This document shows, piece by piece, positions 17,001 to 24,002 of a stretch of DNA of 64,000 nucleotides; within the stretch, counting starts at the first letter, position 1; every line of letters begins with the position of its first letter. A model generated the notes under the pieces. That model was not told the origin of the DNA, searched no databases, and worked only from the letters and a program-made list of their open reading frames with translations. Position numbers and translations under genes: made by a program. Source of the DNA: Chloroflexota bacterium (GTDB lineage: Bacteria; Chloroflexota; Anaerolineae; Anaerolineales; Anaerolineaceae); NCBI GenBank assembly GCA_004347695.1, contig SLTK01000002.1, positions 62,001 to 126,000 of the forward strand. Reading direction: 5' to 3'.

Positions 17001-18122
17001 ATGGCCCTGCTGGATGAATTGCAACGCCCAACACTGCTGGTAAATACTGTAATCGCCCGTAAAAATATAGCCTTTATGGCAGAAAAGGCTCGTCAAAAAG
17101 GGGTGCGCTTCCGGCCGCATTTTAAAACACACCAGTCGGCAGAAGCGGGCGAATGGTTTCGCGAAGAGGGTGTGAGTGCGATTACCGTTTCCTCGGTGGA
17201 TATGGCGGTCTATTTTGCGGATCACGGTTGGGACGATATCACCATCGCATTTCCGATTAACGTGCGCCAACTGCGCACCGTCAATGCACTGGCAAAACGG
17301 ATACGCCTGGGTTTGCTGGGTGAATCAATAGAAAGCATCCGCCTCTTACAGGAGCTGTTGGAAACGGAAGTTGATATCTGGATAAAAATCGACAGCGGAA
17401 CCGGACGCACTGGTCTGGCCTGGGACCAGCCCACTGAGGTGGCCCAACTGGCGCATTTTATCAACAGCAACCCTATAACGCGGCTGCGCGGGCTGCTGAC
17501 CCATGCAGGGAATACTTACAGCGCAGCATCGCGTGAGGAAGTTTGTCAACGCTACCAGGCCAGCGTCACGCGCATGGCGGCTCTGCAATCCGATTTATGG
17601 GCGGGCGGGTACGGATTACTCGAACTCTCTGTGGGTGATACTCCGGGTTGTACCGTGTGTTCCGACTTTGGCAAGGTGGATGAAATCCGGCCGGGCAACT
17701 TCGTCTTTTACGACGGACAGATGCTGCGATTGGGGGTTTGCAGCCCACAGCAAGTGGCTGCGGTGCTGGCGGTCCCGGTGGTGGCGCTGCATCCCGAGCG
17801 CAGTGAAGTGGTGGTTTACGGCGGAGCAGTACATTTATCCAAAGACGTTGTTGTAGAAAACGGCCGACCGCATTACGGTTATATCGTCAGGCTTGAGTCA
17901 AATGGCGAATGGTCAGAGCCGCTGCCGGACACGTCCATGGCACGATTGTCACAGGAGCACGGCATACTATCCATGCCAGCCGCCGCAATCAGCGGCCTGC
18001 ATATCGGAGATTGGCTGGGTGTGCTGCCCGCGCACATTTGCCTGACCGTCGCGGCGATGGGGGGGTATCGCACGCTTGACGGAAGCCTGATTACAACATG
18101 TACGTCAGCGGCACCGGCGTAA
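17001..18122 (+). CDS. D-serine dehydratase/D-threonine aldolase-like PLP enzyme
   Basis: A 373-residue fold-type III PLP enzyme (alanine racemase N-terminal barrel). The cofactor lysine is in RPHFKTHQ, about residue 40. Glycine-rich phosphate-binding segments follow (KIDSGTGRTG, LTHAGNTYS, VGDTPGC). The C-terminal domain has SQEHG and LPAHICLT, matching the zinc-binding His and Cys of eukaryotic-type D-serine dehydratase (DSD1); D-threonine aldolase uses a closely related site. The reaction is therefore removal or cleavage of a D-hydroxy amino acid. GAGGAAACC precedes the ATG. Its last 32 bp overlap the end of the convergent M50 protease gene. The exact substrate cannot be fixed from sequence. 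Confidence 0.85.
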   Translation: MALLDELQRPTLLVNTVIARKNIAFMAEKARQKGVRFRPHFKTHQSAEAGEWFREEGVSAITVSSVDMAVYFADHGWDDITIAFPINVRQLRTVNALAKRIRLGLLGESIESIRLLQELLETEVDIWIKIDSGTGRTGLAWDQPTEVAQLAHFINSNPITRLRGLLTHAGNTYSAASREEVCQRYQASVTRMAALQSDLWAGGYGLLELSVGDTPGCTVCSDFGKVDEIRPGNFVFYDGQMLRLGVCSPQQVAAVLAVPVVALHPERSEVVVYGGAVHLSKDVVVENGRPHYGYIVRLESNGEWSEPLPDTSMARLSQEHGILSMPAAAISGLHIGDWLGVLPAHICLTVAAMGGYRTLDGSLITTCTSAAPA

Positions 18123-19302
18123 ATACCAGTAGAAAAATGACCAGCGCCAGAATCGCCAGTGCCTTACGCCGGCCGTCGAGTTGGGTGATGGTGTCCAGCG
18201 GTTCAGCATAAACGCGGCCGAGCAGGAAGATCAGGGCAGCCCACAACCACCAGCCTGACCAGACGAATCCCAGCACCACCAGCGCCGCCAGGATAAAGGG
18301 CAACAGCCGCCGGGCGCCATTTTTACCAATTAAGGTGTAAATCATATGGCCGCCGTCCAACTGTCCGGCCGGGATCAGATTTAACGCAGTGATCAGAATG
18401 CCGCCCCAACCGGCCCAGGCAACCGGATCGAGTGAGACATCCAGCCCGCCGTAAGGTAAAGGCTGACCGGTGAAAAAGTAACGCAGCCAGTACAGGAGCG
18501 GAGAAACCCCACCCATACTGGCGGGTGCGGGGAGCCACTGACCGAAAATACTGAATTTAGCCAGCAGATACAGGATCGAATTGCCTTCCAGTTGAGTCTG
18601 GCCAAGGCCGCCAGCCGCGGCTGCGGCAGGAAGCTGCTGCAGCTCAGACATGGATAACCCGATCAAAAGTACCGGGATGGCAACTACCAGGCCTGCCAGC
18701 GGGCCGGCAATGCCAATATCCAGCAGAATGCGTCGGTTGCGCGGCATTTCCTTCATGTTGATAAAGGCACCCAGGGTGCCGAATGGGCTGAAGGGAAAGG
18801 GCAGGGGGAGAAAATAAGGCAGGGTGACCTGAACTTTGTGATGCCGTCCTGCCAGGTAGTGGCCGAATTCATGCGCGCCTAAAATCGCAATCATACTGAG
18901 GGTAAACGGCCAGCCTTTGACAATAAACTGCACGATGTTATCCCACCAGTTGCTCGAGAGCGACTCAACGCTCATAATGCCGCCGGTAAACCAGACTGAA
19001 ATGAGGGTCAGAATAAAGAAGATCAAATTGACCCGCGGGTTGGACGGACTTGGGCTTTTTACCCCGGTCACCAAAAGAACGCTGTGGCGGCCTTCGTCCA
19101 TGCGAAACATGGGCGTCAGGCCAAGCGGTTTGACCGATTCGGCCAACTGATCGTAAGCTGCGGCTGAATCCTCTGCGTAAAGTCGTCCGCGGTAGCGAAC
19201 CAAATAATTTTGGCGTTCGTTGCCGAGCGTGGTGTCTTCGACGGCCATGATTCTTCGCACGGCTGCTTCAGCACGCTCTAAGGTCATACCATTGTCATCC
19301 AT
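18091..19302 (-). CDS. M50-family (site-2) intramembrane metalloprotease
   Basis: A 403-residue membrane protease. Zinc ligands are in helix motif AHEFGHYLAG (HExxH) and in LIPAGQLDGGHMIY (the family's LDG motif). Around them lie six or more helices. Roughly the first 110 residues are a soluble N-terminal domain (TLERAEAAVRRIMAVEDTT...), as in the Chloroflexota and plant EGY-like branch. It cuts membrane-bound substrates, often anti-sigma factors, within the bilayer. I chose the ATG at 19302 because a longer frame (to 19413) would run through the tRNA-Sec gene; GAGGA lies before it. Its end overlaps the convergent D-serine dehydratase-like gene by 32 bp. No sigma/anti-sigma pair is nearby. 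Confidence 0.9.
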   Translation of the reverse strand: MDDNGMTLERAEAAVRRIMAVEDTTLGNERQNYLVRYRGRLYAEDSAAAYDQLAESVKPLGLTPMFRMDEGRHSVLLVTGVKSPSPSNPRVNLIFFILTLISVWFTGGIMSVESLSSNWWDNIVQFIVKGWPFTLSMIAILGAHEFGHYLAGRHHKVQVTLPYFLPLPFPFSPFGTLGAFINMKEMPRNRRILLDIGIAGPLAGLVVAIPVLLIGLSMSELQQLPAAAAAGGLGQTQLEGNSILYLLAKFSIFGQWLPAPASMGGVSPLLYWLRYFFTGQPLPYGGLDVSLDPVAWAGWGGILITALNLIPAGQLDGGHMIYTLIGKNGARRLLPFILAALVVLGFVWSGWWLWAALIFLLGRVYAEPLDTITQLDGRRKALAILALVIFLLVFTPVPLTYML

Positions 19303-19337
19303 AGGAGGTTCCTCTACTGTGCAATCAACAAATAAGG

Positions 19338-19431
19338 CGGGAATGGATGGGAGTCGAACCCACCGCGGCCCGCAACGCGGCCCGCCACCGGTTTTGAAGA
19401 CCGGGGAGCCCACCGGAACTCAACCATCCCC
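19338..19431 (-). tRNA. selC: tRNA-Sec (anticodon UCA)
   Basis: 94 nt on the minus strand. The acceptor arms GGGGATGG and CCATTCCC pair over 8 bp, one longer than ordinary tRNAs and typical of tRNA-Sec. The anticodon arm is CCGGT-CTTCAAA-ACCGG, giving UCA, which reads UGA. A long GC-rich variable arm follows, then a T arm with TTCGACT. The discriminator is G, and the 3' CCA is not fully encoded (CC then T). Its presence means UGA can be decoded as selenocysteine. No selA, selB or selD lies nearby. It stands 36 bp before the M50 start on the same strand and may share its transcript. Confidence 0.92.
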
Positions 19432-19481
19432 GAAATTAAGCATACCCCAGGCGCAACTTTTCGTCAACGAAAGCGACTTAT

Positions 19482-20081
19482 TTATTGCAGCGGGTTACCG
19501 ACCGCCCAGGTCAGCCCCGACCCAAGTTCAAGCATGGTGGTTTCCTGCAGCAGGGTGTGTGAGCAATCTTCAACTCGCAGCCGGTAGCTGCCAGCAGGCA
19601 CATAAAAGATACGCTGGCCTCCAGGTAAGATGCTTTCGACGCTGCCCAATTGGTCGGCGCCCCAATCGCCGTCAGGCTGATTGGAATGGTACAGGTAACA
19701 AATTTCCGCATTGGACGCGTTTTCGATGGTAAGTGGCACCGTACCTGCCCCGCCGATGAAAACGCTTGTATCCGCAGTCAGTTGAGCGCTGGAATGTACC
19801 GAAATGCCGTCGCAATTTCGAACCAGAAGATCATATACCCCGGCGGGTAGCTGAAAGGCGTGGTCCTCGCCGGGTGAAATCGATTGCCCTTCAGAAAGTA
19901 AATTGATTCCCCACTCGTTGCTTGCTTCAGCAGAGGCGTACACTTCGCAAATGGCGAAAGGGGTTTGGTTGGCAATCGTAATATTCAACCCCGGCGTACT
20001 TTCCGAAGCCGGAGCACAGGAACTCAGAATAAGGCCTAAAAACACGCTGATCCGGAGGATAGATTTCTTCATGAGTTGCAT
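19482..20081 (-). CDS. Lipoprotein with two tandem beta-rich repeats
   Basis: A 199-residue exported lipoprotein; the signal peptide ends in LILSSC (lipid-bearing Cys at 22). The mature part is two homologous units of about 70 residues. Unit 1 runs LNITIANQTPFAICEVY to LPAGVYDLLVRNCDG; unit 2 runs VPLTIENASNAEICYLY to VPAGSYRLRVEDCSH. Each has a W-G pair (NEWGINLL, GDWGADQL) and two cysteines that could form a disulfide. This looks like a small carbohydrate- or peptide-binding beta-sandwich, but I do not know the family. GAGG lies six bases before the ATG at 20081. The upstream region holds TTATACT-like sequence. It is a stand-alone gene after tRNA-Sec. Confidence 0.72.
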   Translation of the reverse strand: MQLMKKSILRISVFLGLILSSCAPASESTPGLNITIANQTPFAICEVYASAEASNEWGINLLSEGQSISPGEDHAFQLPAGVYDLLVRNCDGISVHSSAQLTADTSVFIGGAGTVPLTIENASNAEICYLYHSNQPDGDWGADQLGSVESILPGGQRIFYVPAGSYRLRVEDCSHTLLQETTMLELGSGLTWAVGNPLQ

Positions 20082-20202
20082 TCGCAGCCTCGCTCCACAT
20101 TGATTTTAGTATAACTTTGCCCCGCGGTCGATTACCGACTAATGCGAGGATTTCAGGCTGCCTGTGCAAAATTTTTCTCATCAAAAATCCGGATTTTCAC
20201 CC

Positions 20203-20255
20203 TTGTAATTTCGCAAGACCGCAATATACTATTTCGCGAACAGGTGAATCACCTG
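20203..20255 (+). promoter_or_regulatory. Promoter and candidate operator of the ATP-grasp gene
   Basis: TTGTAA (20203-20208) and TATACT (20225-20230) are spaced by 16 bp and point at the ligase gene starting at 20284. Just downstream, CAGGTGAATCACCTG (20241-20255) is a perfect 6-bp inverted repeat with a 3-base centre, placed where a repressor would block the start of transcription. Confidence 0.5.
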
Positions 20256-20283
20256 CATTCGACGAGCGAATGAGAGAGCAAAA

Positions 20284-21486
20284 ATGGAGACGATCAAACC
20301 AGAAATGCAAGAAATGAACGAGGAGGAAAAGCCTCCGAGTAGCAATCCGCGACCGGCGAGGCGCTGGCGGGTAGCGGTGATTGCAAATGTGAAGGGGGAT
20401 ATTCCGCTGACTGAGGGCGCGCCTGACGATGCCGGGGCGGAGTTCGATAAACCAGAAACGATACAATCCATCCAGAAGGCAATCGAATCGGATGGGCATC
20501 AGACGGTGTTCCTCCCGGCTGACAGCCGTCTGCCTTTTGCGTTGCGGGAGTACAACCCGGATATCTGTTTCAATATTGCCGAGGGTCTGGGCGGCGACGG
20601 CCGCGAGGCGCAAGTCCCGGCGCTGCTGGAAATGATGCGTATCCCATACACGGCATCGCGGGTGGTGGCCAACGCAGTCAGTCTGGATAAAACCCTGACG
20701 AAACGATTGTGGCGCGAGGCTGGCCTGCCAACCGCACCGTTCCAGGAATTTGTAACCGGCGATGAAGCGTTAAATTCGGACATGCACTTCCCGCTCTTTG
20801 TCAAACCCGCACGGGAAGGCACCGGAATGGGAATGGATGCTGGTTCGATCGTTCGCGATGAGGAAGCGCTGCGTCGCCGGGTTCGCCAGACTGCGCAGCT
20901 TTACCGCCAACCCGTTCTGGTCGAATCTTATCTGCCCGGCCGCGAGTTCACCATAGCTGTGATGGGCCGCAGTGATGCGGCCAGTTGGAGCCGTAACCCG
21001 CAATGGTACCAGTCTGATGGTTTTCACCGCTTCCCAGTGCTGGAGGTGGTCAGTCAGGAATCGGTCACGCCTGGGGTATATGGTCATGCCGCCAAAAAAC
21101 TCAATTTTGGTGAGGCTGGTATCCCGGATTTTGCGTGCCCGGCCAGGTTGAGCGCCAAATTCGCAGCGCAACTGTCCGACCTCGCGATTCGGGGACACCT
21201 GGCGATTGGCGCGCTGGATATCTCGCGGGTGGACATGCGCCTGGATCGTGAAGATCGACCGTGCCTGATTGAAATCAACACGCTGCCAGGTCTGACACCG
21301 GACTTCAGCGATTTGTGCGTGATTGCCAAAGCACAGGGAATTTCCTACCGGGATCTGATCCTGGAAATCCTTTATCTGGGAGCTGCGCGCTTTGGGTTGA
21401 TGGCTTTCTTGCCGGAAATGATGTCTGAGCGTTGGCCGGTTATGCCGTCGTTGACGCCGCACATCCACAAGCCGCTGCTGCGGTAA
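20284..21486 (+). CDS. D-alanine-D-alanine ligase-like ATP-grasp protein
   Basis: A 400-residue ATP-grasp enzyme. After a polar N-terminal tail (1-25), an N-domain has NPDICFNIAEGLGGDGREAQ, matching the E-G-x2-G-E/D loop of D-Ala-D-Ala ligases. SLDKTLTKRLWREAGLPT opens the ATP-grasp core; PLFVKPAREGTGMGM is the ATP-binding loop, and CLIEINTLPGLTPDFSDL supplies the metal-binding E and N with the family's LPG(L/M)T sequence. The reaction should be ATP-driven ligation of two amino acids or an amino acid with an acid. Length (about 320 in true Ddl) and divergent details favour a paralogue over the housekeeping Ddl. It has its own promoter and no cell-wall genes beside it. Confidence 0.82.
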   Translation: METIKPEMQEMNEEEKPPSSNPRPARRWRVAVIANVKGDIPLTEGAPDDAGAEFDKPETIQSIQKAIESDGHQTVFLPADSRLPFALREYNPDICFNIAEGLGGDGREAQVPALLEMMRIPYTASRVVANAVSLDKTLTKRLWREAGLPTAPFQEFVTGDEALNSDMHFPLFVKPAREGTGMGMDAGSIVRDEEALRRRVRQTAQLYRQPVLVESYLPGREFTIAVMGRSDAASWSRNPQWYQSDGFHRFPVLEVVSQESVTPGVYGHAAKKLNFGEAGIPDFACPARLSAKFAAQLSDLAIRGHLAIGALDISRVDMRLDREDRPCLIEINTLPGLTPDFSDLCVIAKAQGISYRDLILEILYLGAARFGLMAFLPEMMSERWPVMPSLTPHIHKPLLR

Positions 21487-21563
21487 ACAACAACTGTTTT
21501 CGGGTCGAGGTGGGTCCGGTGGACATTATCCCGGGCTTGTTCGTAGGGGCTGGTTAGTTCGTA

Positions 21564-21585
21564 GGGGCTGCTCGCGAGCAGCCCC
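21564..21585. repeat. Perfect 22-bp palindrome, GCTCGCGAGC core (copy 2 of 3)
   Basis: GGGGCTGCTCG and its exact complement meet without a loop. It lies between the convergent ATP-grasp and PAP2 genes and could also act as a terminator. A partial copy of its left edge (cgtaggggctg) occurs 20 bases upstream. Confidence 0.7.
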
Positions 21586-21587
21586 AC

Positions 21588-22127
21588 TTAAAACACAGCC
21601 GGCAGCAGCGCTGTTAAAAGCGGCCTGATCAAAACAACGAACTGCCCAACAGCGATCCCAAGCAATATTCCCGCGACAATATCCGAAAAATAATGCATGG
21701 CAGTTAAAACTCGCGACAAACTGACGAGAATTGCCCATATCACCATCAAAATTGCGATCCAGAACGGTCCGGTCAACACTGCAATAACAGCCAGTAAACT
21801 GGCGCGGGCAGCGTGTCCGGAGGGAAATGAATGCGGATCGGTGTTGCGGTACACTGCCCCCCAATCGCCGGGTGGTCGGCTGCGGCGGACCGTAAATTTA
21901 ATCACCATGACGATCACCGCCAGGCCAAGGATGGCAGCGATTAAGAACGCGGCCATGGGACGACGCGATGGGAATAATATCAATGAGATGAGTAAACCGG
22001 CCAACCAGAACCAGGAGTCACCGGAATGGGCAAAAAAAATGACCAGGCTCCACCACGGGGACTTGCCGTGGTCCATTCGGACTATTTTTGAGATTTTGGT
22101 ATCGATCGCATCAATTTTCTCGAACAT
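21588..22127 (-). CDS. PAP2-family membrane phosphatase
   Basis: A 179-residue membrane protein with the three signature motifs of type-2 phosphatidic acid phosphatases: KFTVRRSRP (K-x6-RP), SFPSGHAARAS (PSGH), and SRVLTAMHYFSD (SR-x5-H-x3-D). Five to six helices surround an active site facing outside. Family members remove phosphate from lipids such as undecaprenyl pyrophosphate or phosphatidic acid. I placed the start at the ATG 22127 (MFEKIDAIDTK); a TTG at 22160 would add eleven residues, and neither has a good ribosome site. A TATACT hexamer lies at about 22171-22176 on the same strand. The gene stands alone. Confidence 0.88.
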   Translation of the reverse strand: MFEKIDAIDTKISKIVRMDHGKSPWWSLVIFFAHSGDSWFWLAGLLISLILFPSRRPMAAFLIAAILGLAVIVMVIKFTVRRSRPPGDWGAVYRNTDPHSFPSGHAARASLLAVIAVLTGPFWIAILMVIWAILVSLSRVLTAMHYFSDIVAGILLGIAVGQFVVLIRPLLTALLPAVF

Positions 22128-22250
22128 AATGTGGCCAGTGGTCGGGAAAAGTCCTCTCAATCGGGCGAGAGTATACCGTTAACTGGTTGAAACGACCAGA
22201 CATATTCCTGGCCTGGGAATTACCCCAACAAGTGGATTGGTTGTTCCACA

Positions 22251-22270
22251 AGCGCAATCACCGGCACAGA
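22251..22270 (-). repeat. Imperfect copy of the GH51 gene 3' end
   Basis: Matches 22421-22440, the last coding bases of the arabinofuranosidase gene, at 18 of 20 positions (agcgcaatcaccg shared exactly). A REP-like element lies between the copies. Confidence 0.6.
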
Positions 22271-22278
22271 TTTATTTT

Positions 22279-22350
22279 GTAGGTCGGATCGAGGGTGGTT
22301 GCGTTCAAAGATTCGAATCGAAATTTTATCCACCCGAAATCCGACACCCG
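22279..22350 (+). repeat. REP-like palindromic-ended element, copy B
   Basis: Begins GTAGGTCGGATCGAGGGTGG and ends CCGAAATCCGACACCCG; the ends are inverted repeats (GGTCGGAT, AATCCGAC). Related to copies at 5011-5082 and 48878-48947. It lies in the 286-bp gap between the PAP2 and GH51 genes, followed by an AAGCT/AGCTT hairpin near 22400. Confidence 0.6.
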
Positions 22351-22413
22351 TTTAGGAATAGCAATGTTTATTTATGTAGATCCGCAATCTGTGTGGGCAA
22401 GCTGAAGCTTACC

Positions 22414-23970
22414 CTACTCCAGCGCAATCACCGACACCGAGCAGGGCGGCAGGTCCAGCGTGAACCGCGACTTTTTGCCGATCTGGCGCAGGTCAACCAC
22501 TTTGGATTTCACATTGCCCGGATTGACAAAGCTGTTTTCCGCCAGCGGGTCCGCGTGCCGCAGCAACCAGCCGTTTTTGGGGCTAAGATCGCTAAAACCG
22601 GACAACCGCACCGAAAGATCAACCCGTCGAGTGGGATGGCGGTTGACAATCCCCAGCACCACCCGCTGTCCGCCGCGCGAGCGTGTAGCTGAGACATCGA
22701 TGTACGGTACTTGTTCCATGGCTTCTATATTGCCAAGCGCCTGGCTCTGGTATACCGGCGAATCTACCCCGACATCCAACGCTATCGGCTCCATGCGACG
22801 GTACATCTCGAAGGGGTAATAAATGGGTGTGGCATAAGACTGCCGCTCGTTGGTGACGATCAGCGGGAGGACATTGACCATTTGCGCCAGGTTTGCCAGA
22901 GTCAGGACCTTGCTCTGGCGCTGGAAGGCATTCAGCATCCCGGCAGCGTAGAGCGCGTCGCGCATGGTGTAATGCACATCGTGCATACTGGCAGCCCCTT
23001 CGGGTGGGGCCGGCCAGACATTCCACTCGTCCAACGCCACTTTGATGCTGCGCCCGGGCGCAGCCTGTTTGATGAACTCCGCCAGGCGTTGAATATCCTT
23101 TTCCGCTGAATGCGGCGCAGCACAAAGGGTGTAATACAGCGCTTCCGGGTCGGAGTTCTCCGGCCAACCTGCTTGACCGGGTTGGTACAGGTGGAACGAA
23201 AGATAATCGATCAAGTCGCCTGCCTCGCGCAGTACCGTCTCATTCCAGCGTCGGGCTGCCGGGTCGGCATCGTCGGTCAGGGTATCGCCTACCGCCACAA
23301 TCTGGATGGCAGGATCGACCGCGCGCATGGCAGCGACAATTGGCCGCAGACGCTGCACAAAACCGGCTGCATCTGTATGCCCTGCCTGCCACTGTCCCCA
23401 CACTTCGTTTCCGATGCCCCACAGACGCACATTATAGGGTTCGGGGTGGCCATTGACTGCTCGGCGGCGCCCCTGTTCGCCCTGCGCGTCCTGGTTACAG
23501 TAGGCAACCCAACGCGCCGCTTCTTCGGGCGTACCGGTGGCATCGTTGACGCAAATATAGGGTTCAGCACCGGTGCGCCGGCAAAATTCGATGAATTCGT
23601 CCGTGCCGACCTGGTTGCTCTCTTCGACCTTCCAGGCCGGGTCAAAGCGTTTTGGGCGCGATTCACGCGGGCCAACGCCGTCTTCCCAGTGATAAGCGCT
23701 GGCAAAGTTGCCACCCGGATAGCGAATTACCGGCGGCTTAAGCGGCTGTACCAATCGCAGTACATCTTCGCGCAGTCTTTCGCCGTTTTCCGTCCATATT
23801 CCACCATAGATGCAGCGCTCAAGGTGCTCGATAAAATGCCCGTAAATGTGCGGGTTGATCTCTCCAATGGTCCGGTCTGCGTCGATACGCAGAATGGCGC
23901 GCTGCCGGCCTTTGAGGATATCCAGCAGGCCAGGTTTGGGTTGCCATTTTTTTTCAGGGATAACCGGCAA
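22414..23970 (-). CDS. Alpha-L-arabinofuranosidase, GH51
   Basis: A 518-residue glycoside hydrolase of family GH51 that removes terminal arabinofuranose from plant polysaccharides with retention of configuration. The N-terminal barrel has INPHIYGHFIEHL and YPGGNFASAYHWEDG. The acid/base glutamate is in WGIGNEVWG and the nucleophile in ALDEWNVW. A beta-sandwich C-terminal domain ends the protein. There is no signal peptide, so it acts on imported oligosaccharides. The start is TTG at 23970, seven bases after a perfect GGGAGG; the longer frame to 24018 has no such site and overlaps dinG. It follows dinG on the same strand. No other sugar genes lie nearby, so it is an isolated carbohydrate gene. 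Confidence 0.93.
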   Translation of the reverse strand: MPVIPEKKWQPKPGLLDILKGRQRAILRIDADRTIGEINPHIYGHFIEHLERCIYGGIWTENGERLREDVLRLVQPLKPPVIRYPGGNFASAYHWEDGVGPRESRPKRFDPAWKVEESNQVGTDEFIEFCRRTGAEPYICVNDATGTPEEAARWVAYCNQDAQGEQGRRRAVNGHPEPYNVRLWGIGNEVWGQWQAGHTDAAGFVQRLRPIVAAMRAVDPAIQIVAVGDTLTDDADPAARRWNETVLREAGDLIDYLSFHLYQPGQAGWPENSDPEALYYTLCAAPHSAEKDIQRLAEFIKQAAPGRSIKVALDEWNVWPAPPEGAASMHDVHYTMRDALYAAGMLNAFQRQSKVLTLANLAQMVNVLPLIVTNERQSYATPIYYPFEMYRRMEPIALDVGVDSPVYQSQALGNIEAMEQVPYIDVSATRSRGGQRVVLGIVNRHPTRRVDLSVRLSGFSDLSPKNGWLLRHADPLAENSFVNPGNVKSKVVDLRQIGKKSRFTLDLPPCSVSVIALE

Positions 23971-24002
23971 TATATTTCCTCCCAGTTTACCCAAACTGAT
24001 CC

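Noticed and set aside
19303..19413. Longer N-terminus for the M50 protease
   Set aside because: The extension runs through most of the tRNA-Sec gene and has no ribosome site.
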